Below are positions 19,779-26,017 of a DNA stretch of 26,017 nt, in pieces. Every line of letters begins with the position of its first letter. The stretch's first letter is position 1. The stretch comes from Rostrohypoxylon terebratum. Taxonomy: Eukaryota > Ascomycota > Sordariomycetes > Xylariales > Hypoxylaceae. A program made the translations under genes and the position numbers. The stretch is taken from assembly GCA_022497145.1 (NCBI GenBank), contig MU386063.1, forward strand, positions 1 through 26,017. The letters run 5' to 3'. The notes below the pieces were generated by a model that saw only the letters and a list, made by a program, of their open reading frames with translations, searched no databases and was not told where the DNA came from.

Positions 19779-22700
19779 CACATTGTGGGAGGTGACCAAA
19801 CCTAGCAAGCTGCTAGCTTTGGGGGAGAATCTACTAGAATCATGTCTAGGTATGAGTATGTGTATAGGTAGTGTAATGGAGCAACCAGTTTCACAAAGTT
19901 CCTCGCGGTTACATTGTTTGCACGTAACAGTTGAAAGTCGAGATGCCCTCGGAGTATAGAACTTTGCATATCCACCGAGTAGGAGCCGGTCTACCTGCGA
20001 GTAATTCCAATCGTGGAAAGAGGTTGGACCCAGCACGTGTGCGAGAAAGGTATCCACTATCCTCACGGATGTCCCCAGATTTCTAGATGGGCACTAGGTA
20101 GGCGAGGGACGCGAGGGGAATGCGGTCTCACCGAAATTGCCTACGATGCTGCATTGCTGATCATCATGGATACCATACCGTCCGCAACTCTTCGGCGACA
20201 ATATCATTGAGGAAACCTACCTACCTCCACTAACCTAAGGCTGCAAATCAACTCAACTGAAGTTTTTGGTAGGTGAGATTTGAGATATGTTGAGGCTGTT
20301 GCTCTGAATCCCAAGACGTTGTAGTAATATTCCCCGTAGGGCCGATCATTTGGTATACACATGTGTTAGGCATGTTCTAGGTAAGCTTATAATGTCTTTC
20401 TCCAAGTGTGTCTTAATACCGGATTGCGCATACAATATTAGCTCTATCGCCGGAGAACACTTAATGTACCACCTCGGATTTGAAATGCCAGGAAGTCTAT
20501 GTCTTTGTCGGAGCGCACGGTACGGAACCCGAATACACTACCCACCCTTACAACGGCCTAGGGAATAGATCGCGAAATTGCAGCGGAGTAGCACAAAGGC
20601 ACAGAGCTGAAAAGATCTCAGCAGGATGAATGGGAGATCTATAAGTTTAATGAGATAAAACCAGATCGTCGCCTCAAGAATTCGGTTGCGGTAGCTATAA
20701 ATATGTGCCGCGTGGGTACGTCGCAGTACATCGTAAAACCTAGGCGTGGTATAACCGTCTTTTGAAGGATAGCCCTGCAGTGATTGCCTAAATCTCAGCA
20801 AAGTGAATCCTCAAACGGCTTCTTTTAGGTGATTTGGGATTTTGGTTATGGGCGTAGAGTCTGGGCGGAATTATTTCTAGTTCTACGAGCGGCACCAACT
20901 AGGCCTCGACTAGGTAGGTCCATGACTACAGGATTGATCCTTCAACAAGCCAAACCAAACTAACACTCCTTTTGCATTGGCATTTATTGGCGATGCTGAG
21001 ATGAAAATGTCGAGAGAGAATTACTCATTCATGAATATGCTTAATAGAAAAAGAGTTGCGATGATATTCGCATGCATTTCTATTTGATGTTGATGCCAAC
21101 GATAAGCAATGTTGGTGACAGCTGAGTCTTAGCTGAAGAATTATAGCTACGCCGTAGTTAATAATCCTGCCTCGGTCCACTTCGACCTTGATCGAGTCGA
21201 AACGAATCCGTTTCAAGATGGGAGCTGAGTGGTATGCGCAGATCATTGATTGGCGCAGGTCCACACGCCGGTAGCGTAAGCCCCTGTTAACGCACCGTAT
21301 CCCGGACCTTGTTTCCACCATTACCGTGCCCCGGATCGCCAATCCATGTACGCCATAGTCCCAATGTATTTGCGACAGCCAAGCATAAATGTTAGACACA
21401 CATAAGCAAATGGACGCGAGTGATGGTGTGTAAGAAGACTGTGAGAGGCGAAGGCTTACCTAACCTTAATTAAAGAATGTCTCATCGCTTGTCGGACGAC
21501 TGTAGAATATTCGGGTTGGGTGAGGGACGCTTTCGACTTTGATAGGCTCGATTAGGTAGGTGGGAAGTCGGGGGCTGCAGGAACAGCGTCACATTGGCTG
21601 CGGAGACGGAAGAATAGGACGAACTCGGAGCTAGGGGGAGAAGCAAAACTGCAAGCATATAGATTGTTTGACAAGGAACTTTTCTGAAGTTCTGACGACG
21701 CTTCACCCATTCATATTCTCTTTCTCCTTCCTGAACACTCAAAATTATCGTCGATCACTATATCACGTGTTGTGGCTTCGGCCTTTCTACTCGCCCCAGA
21801 CCTTTCAGACCAATCTCAACTAGTCTTCTTACGCGTAAGGGTGTATGAACGGAATGTCCACTGCACCTAGCCGTGTCTCGTCCCGGCGAATACATTTCGG
21901 TGTCGATGTCAGTTATTTTGTTGGACGCCTTGATGTTTCAACCAAAACGTTGACCTAACACGACCTGTTAAAAAACTGCTGAATGCGCATTTTGGCCCTT
22001 TTCTCCAGCGCCGTTCTACACAGGATAGATATAATGTGGGTCCGGGACTGACTCGATCCTCGGTGTCTAAAAATAGCGAAGAGTCGCACGGAACTCAGGT
22101 CCTGACTTGCTATCACCTAGGTCCTGGGTCTATGATCTCCCCCACCCGGCACCAAGGGCTAGTTTTGACAATTAAGCCGACGTTGGGGGGAGAATAATAT
22201 TTCAATCCATCAGATCAACAGAGGGTTATCCTTTTTTGATCTATAACATGTTACTGTTATGTGACGGTTACCATCTCACTGGCGATGTTTGCCAATGTCA
22301 GATGCATCCAAGACATCGATCAAGCTGTCATGTGTCTAAGCTTCGGCGTCCATAGCCTTTGGAAGGCCGGACTGCCGTTCTGGTCTCTTCCGAAACCTCC
22401 GCGAGAGACCTTCATGAATACTACGTACTACGTAACACGTAGTAGGCTACATCCACTCGGCCATGTGTGTGCCCGCCTCTCTCCAACAAAGCCGCCAAAC
22501 AGGAAGCACGAGGCGTTTCTCCGCAGACAGACACGTTATGCCTCCTGTCGGAATGAGATCAACATAGTAACTCAAAAAAAGAGGCCTGTGTTGGTGCATA
22601 CAGGACACCACTATACTGGACTTGCCGTCACGGGGCAGTTCAGCTCGGCCCTACGTTCCGCTGGGGAGGTTTCGATAGAGGAAGGTAGGTGGGTCTAGCT

Positions 22701-23808
22701 GTGATCGCCACGACGTACAGCGACAAGTCAGGGAATAAAGTTCCACGCGTCACTTATGAGAGGCCTCAAAGATGAGTTGGCTCTGACTGGAATATTGGAG
22801 AGACAACCAGTCGGGATATAGGATATCTATATAAATCTGCCTACCTATATGATGTATTCAAAGGTAAGGGCCTTGCGCCGTAGCATGAGGCTCCGTCAAT
22901 TTCCCTTGTAGAGATCGGTCGGCCCAGAAAGTCGTGAAACATTATATTCGAGGCTACTATAGCCAGCTTGTACGACGAAGATACTCACGATCATATCACA
23001 TGCCCCCAATCGGATGGTTGAAGTCTATAGTGGGCTAAGGTGGGCTTGGGGTAAGGTAGTTTATGCGAATGTGTAGCTGGGGCATCGAAACCGGCTTCAA
23101 GCTCTAATTGGTCAGCTAATGGTCCAGGAAATTGGGAATGCTAATTAAGGGAAGGTAAAGTGTCAGAAAGAGCCTTGGAGGCGCTTCTACGGAGGTTCTG
23201 CGGGCTAAAACTACAGATCCCGGCCCCGTGGCATTACTCTCTTCTCCATCTTTGGAACAGAGCTCTCAGACTGCCAGATCAACACCCCTGTACCCGACAG
23301 ATCCTTCGGAAATAAAGCCCTTGTCTAGTACACACATGGGACGAAATAAACCTTACTAGGAGGTAGGACAAACCTCTCTCGCCTTACTCGCAGCAGCACT
23401 TCAATGAGATTTAGTTTCAGACCATGATAGATCCTTTGACCCCAACGGGAAGGTCGTCGTTGACGCCCTGCGCACCTATTGGTCTGTGTCAACATTATAG
23501 ACTAAGAAGAGGTGGGTTCGTAACGTTTCTTGTAAGTTAATTCTCGTTGTCTATTAGAACATCGTTGTATATAACCTTGACCTCCGGCTCCTCGTTTCAT
23601 TCTCTTGCAGGATGCCCTCTTAGGTATACATCACGGATATACCGGTTCTCTTTTGGAACTGTCCATTCCCTTTCTCGCTCTGAAGCCGCAGGCCGCAGGC
23701 GTCCATTCCTTAGATTAGGTACAAACACACTCTTTATTATCGTCGGGTCGTTTTGAGAATAACTGTACCCCCTCCCTGCGAGATTTCGGGGCATACATAC
23801 AGTACATC
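19779..23808. other. Gene-poor region of about 4 kb
   Basis: No gene could be supported on either strand. The longest frame (22261-22698, plus, 145 codons) starts with GTG, lacks any recognisable domain and is interrupted just outside. Minus-strand frames at 21025-21399, 21482-21742 and 20538-20801 are likewise featureless. A 39-codon stretch ending at about 23331 reads somewhat like protein but is bounded by in-frame stops. CCTACCTA/TAGGTAGG tracts recur (near 20095, 20217, 20911, 21553, 22685, 22845). The last 280 bases should hold the glucanase promoter; TATATAA occurs at 23568-23574. A GTAAGT (near 23532) and TTGCAG (near 23610) pair could mark a 5' UTR intron. Confidence 0.5.
22419..22444. 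repeat. Short inverted repeat TACTACGT...ACGTAGTA
   Basis: Eight-base arms at 22419-22426 and 22437-22444 are exact reverse complements around a 10-base spacer that itself contains another TACGTA. It is noncoding. Confidence 0.7.
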
Positions 23809-25122
23809 ATGCGTGCTTTCATCAACTTAGCCGTAGCTGTTGCTACGGCATTCGTCGCTCAGACAATCGCGGCACCGATTATTGCTGCTCCGGGGACTAA
23901 AGCGGATCTGGTTATCACTGACAAGAACACCCTTAACAGCACACATGTTCCAGTGGTCAAAGCTGGACAGGTGACCCAGTCAAACCCATTGAAGATATCT
24001 CTTCAAAACAACTTCGGAGGTGGACAATTATATGCATACGTCTCAGGCAAAGACGTCAATGGTGCTAACGTCATGCTTTCGGAGAATGGTTCTTGGTACT
24101 ACCCCGACCCTGCTGGTAGCCTGGTTCCGGTAGCAGTTAATGGACCTATCGCTCTCCCTATGAACGCCCAAGGCCAGACTACCGAATTCACCCTCCCCGA
24201 CTACATCAGCTCCGGCCGAATATGGATCGCCGAAGGTAAACTTCAGTTCTTCGCCGTCGTCGATGCCAACGGAGCAGTTCAGCTAGTCGAGCCGTCGGCC
24301 GCCAACCCTAGCGACCCTTCCGCAGCCGTCAACTGGGGATTCGTCGAGCTCACTAACACAGAGGCGGGTGGTATCTATGCCAATATCTCGTTTGTCGATT
24401 TCGTCGGTTTAATTATGGGTATGACCTTGACCCTCGGTAGCGGCGAGACGCAAACAGTCAAGGGTCTCCAGGGCGGCTCCATCACCTCCATCTGCAACGA
24501 CTTAAAGACGCAGGCTGCTTCGGACGGTCAGCCATGGGACAAGCTGTGCGTCACTGACTCGAGCGGAAACCCCCTTCGTGTCCTCTCGCCTAACCTATAC
24601 CTATCGATTGACCCCACCGCGATGTCAACCTACTACGACGACTACATTGACCAGGTCTGGACCAAGTACACGAACGAGGACCTAGTCGTGAACACACAGG
24701 CCGCCGCCGGAAACGTGACATGCCGAGCCAGCGGCAACCAGCTAAGCTGCACTAACGACAACCGCGCCTACCCCAAGCCCACTGTGATCGACATCTGGGG
24801 TTGCAACTCTGGCCCTTTCGCGATCAAGGACACCGACAACGACGTCCACCGCGCCGTCGTCCCCCGTCTTTGCGCCGCGTTCTACCGCAGCACCTTACTC
24901 CTGGACGGCGGTAACTTCCAGCCCAGCCTCGGCCAGGACAGCTACTACACCGTTAGCCCCACAAGCCACTACGGCCGCATCATCCACAAGTACGAGACCG
25001 ACAACAAGGGCTACGCCTTCTCCTACGACGACGTCAACCCCGACGGCCAGAACTCGGCCGGTGTTGTAGCCGGTCTCAACCCAGACACTCTTATGGTCGC
25101 CGTCGGTGGATTCACCTCTTAA
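23809..25122 (+). CDS. Secreted beta-1,3-glucanase, glycoside hydrolase family 64 (thaumatin-like fold)
   Basis: An intronless 437-residue protein. A signal peptide is clear (MRAFINLAVAVATAFVAQ, cleavage likely near residues 20-23). The body matches GH64: a Gly-rich N-terminal beta region (ISLQNNFGGGQLYAYVSG), then VNWGFVELT with Glu180 and ISFVDFVGLIMGMTL with Asp197, then NRAYPKPTVIDIWGCNSGPF and the C-terminal HYGRIIHKYETDNKGYAFSYDDVNP. Glu180 and Asp197 have nearly the spacing of the catalytic Glu/Asp pair described for bacterial GH64 laminaripentaose-producing enzymes (assignment by memory). The enzyme should cut beta-1,3-glucan outside the cell, in wall remodelling or in attack on other fungi or plant callose. 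Six cysteines lie in the second half. Codon bias toward C-ending codons rises along the gene. Confidence 0.95.
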   Translation: MRAFINLAVAVATAFVAQTIAAPIIAAPGTKADLVITDKNTLNSTHVPVVKAGQVTQSNPLKISLQNNFGGGQLYAYVSGKDVNGANVMLSENGSWYYPDPAGSLVPVAVNGPIALPMNAQGQTTEFTLPDYISSGRIWIAEGKLQFFAVVDANGAVQLVEPSAANPSDPSAAVNWGFVELTNTEAGGIYANISFVDFVGLIMGMTLTLGSGETQTVKGLQGGSITSICNDLKTQAASDGQPWDKLCVTDSSGNPLRVLSPNLYLSIDPTAMSTYYDDYIDQVWTKYTNEDLVVNTQAAAGNVTCRASGNQLSCTNDNRAYPKPTVIDIWGCNSGPFAIKDTDNDVHRAVVPRLCAAFYRSTLLLDGGNFQPSLGQDSYYTVSPTSHYGRIIHKYETDNKGYAFSYDDVNPDGQNSAGVVAGLNPDTLMVAVGGFTS

Positions 25123-26017
25123 CTACCTACCTAAGAAAGACCAATCATTCTTGGTCGATGAAAGGTGGAGAATCAGGGATGGTATCTTGACATAGATACC
25201 AGCTCCTAAAAGAATCGTGTCATGGCAATAATGACATGGTGGGTATACCCACGAACCCGCAATGTATATATAACACCTTTTTCATGTACATATTTTCTGT
25301 CGATAGGTAGCATTTGAGGGGACTTGGGGTATTGTGTATATATAGCCAAGGCACATAACACACACACACACGCTCGTTAACCAAAGTCAAAATTCACCAA
25401 GATTTCGCTCGTGCCTTAGGGTTCCGTATGTTCACAATGTGTTTGATTGATTAAGGTATGATGTAAGGAAAGTAACATTGAATTATGCTTCGCAAAACAC
25501 CGATCAGTGGAACATCCTCATAGTTGGTGAATGTAATCCCCCTTTTTATATCAACGTCCATAAGAGCCTACAGCAAGCTGTTTCCCCATCTACTGGCACA
25601 AGTTGAAGAGTGACGTAGGGATCGTAATAGGCCCCCTCTCGTGACACAGATGGAAGTCAAATACGAACTTTTTCAGGTACGAAGGTTTCGCTTATGCATG
25701 TTTCAAGTTCCATAGGGCTGAACATCCATGGTATCGCGTGGATTTGAAAGTATATTCCAACCTTTGAGCTACCCGCTGGCGTCATGGTAGAGCCGCACAG
25801 ATCAGGTGTAGTTGCGCACCGAATAAATCTTTAAATATCATTTTCTTCCCAATACAACATAGCTTTTAATCCGGAAAGCGCCTATTGCAGAGAAAATATT
25901 TGATTGGAAGATCAACTTCTGATAAGGCAAACCACCGTTATGAGACCACCCTCCCTTCGTGCCAGCGTAGAAATGCGACGCGAACGCGTCGAGCCATCCC
26001 TTGAATGTGTATATATT
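25123..26017. other. 3' flank of the glucanase gene to the window end
   Basis: No supportable gene. A CTACCTACCTAAG tract follows the stop codon directly. A (AC)7 microsatellite lies at 25358-25371, and a short inverted repeat CGACGCG-AA-CGCGTCG at 25976-25991. Confidence 0.6.
25358..25371 (+). repeat. (AC)7 dinucleotide microsatellite
   Basis: Seven AC units in noncoding sequence downstream of the glucanase gene. Confidence 0.9.

Noticed and set aside
19404..20066. 220-codon minus-strand open frame
   Set aside because: It is the antisense of the Lys/Asp/Glu-rich tail of the TUDOR gene; its Leu/Phe/Val-rich translation is what that composition gives in reverse, with no transporter motif.
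21025..21399. 124-codon minus-strand frame
   Set aside because: No recognisable domain and irregular amino-acid composition; nothing beyond openness supports it.
22261..22698. 145-codon plus-strand frame as a gene
   Set aside because: It begins with GTG, lacks recognisable motifs, and shows no flanking splice signals that extend it.
23211..23331. Protein-like 39-codon stretch as a gene relic
   Set aside because: It is bounded by in-frame stops on both sides and not identifiable; an open run of this length is expected by chance.
19941..23808. Transposon or RIP-mutated repeat in the gene-poor region
   Set aside because: No long AT-only blocks, no terminal repeats and no transposase or reverse-transcriptase motifs were visible.

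Overview
The window looks like nuclear DNA of a filamentous ascomycete (Pezizomycotina, probably Sordariomycetes; the class is inferred, not shown). The grounds are many short introns of about 48-200 bases with GTNNGT donors and CTAAC/CTGAC-type branch sites, monocistronic genes on both strands separated by AT-richer spacers, and gene families typical of these fungi: a HET-domain protein, a CorA-like transporter of the long fungal type, a GH64 beta-1,3-glucanase, a hypervirulence-associated TUDOR protein and a kelch propeller. No virus, CRISPR array, rRNA or tRNA was seen.

Layout. At 66-539 (-) is a short two-exon CCCH zinc-finger gene that looks truncated. It is divergent from a complete three-exon prenylcysteine lyase/oxidase gene at 1368-3249 (+). 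That gene converges, with about 100 bases between stops, on a nine-exon CorA-like metal-transporter gene at 3355-7130 (-), which contains a 9-base microexon and has an unresolved 5' end. A spacer of 1.6 kb leads to a kelch-propeller gene at 8749-9775 (+) that carries a compensated pair of frameshifts and is probably decaying. The next spacer (9776-11451) holds an 18-base perfect palindrome and an interstitial telomeric TTAGGG array. It is followed by an intact intronless HET gene at 11452-13338 (+) whose N-terminus fits a dual-acylation (myristoyl/palmitoyl) signal.

A multi-exon gene of unknown function (14182-15752, +) comes next. It converges on a small three-exon ankyrin gene (15904-16453, -), which is divergent from a mitochondrial enoyl-CoA hydratase of the AUH/methylglutaconyl-CoA hydratase type (17259-18353, +). 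Then comes the HVA1-type TUDOR gene (18910-19490, +), whose Lys/Glu/Asp-rich tail stays open in the same frame for 95 more codons beyond a TAG stop. About 4 kb (19779-23808) contains no supportable gene. A secreted GH64 glucanase (23809-25122, +) follows, with 0.9 kb of noncoding sequence to the window end.

The genes do not form one pathway or cluster. Housekeeping genes (prenylcysteine salvage, leucine catabolism, ankyrin) are interleaved with accessory or fast-evolving loci (HET, kelch relic, orphan gene, truncated CCCH gene). The points most worth a second look are the in-frame TAG in the HVA1-like gene, the kelch frameshift pair, the interstitial telomere array beside a HET gene, the orphan gene, and the recurrent intergenic TAGGTAGG/CCTACCTA motif.
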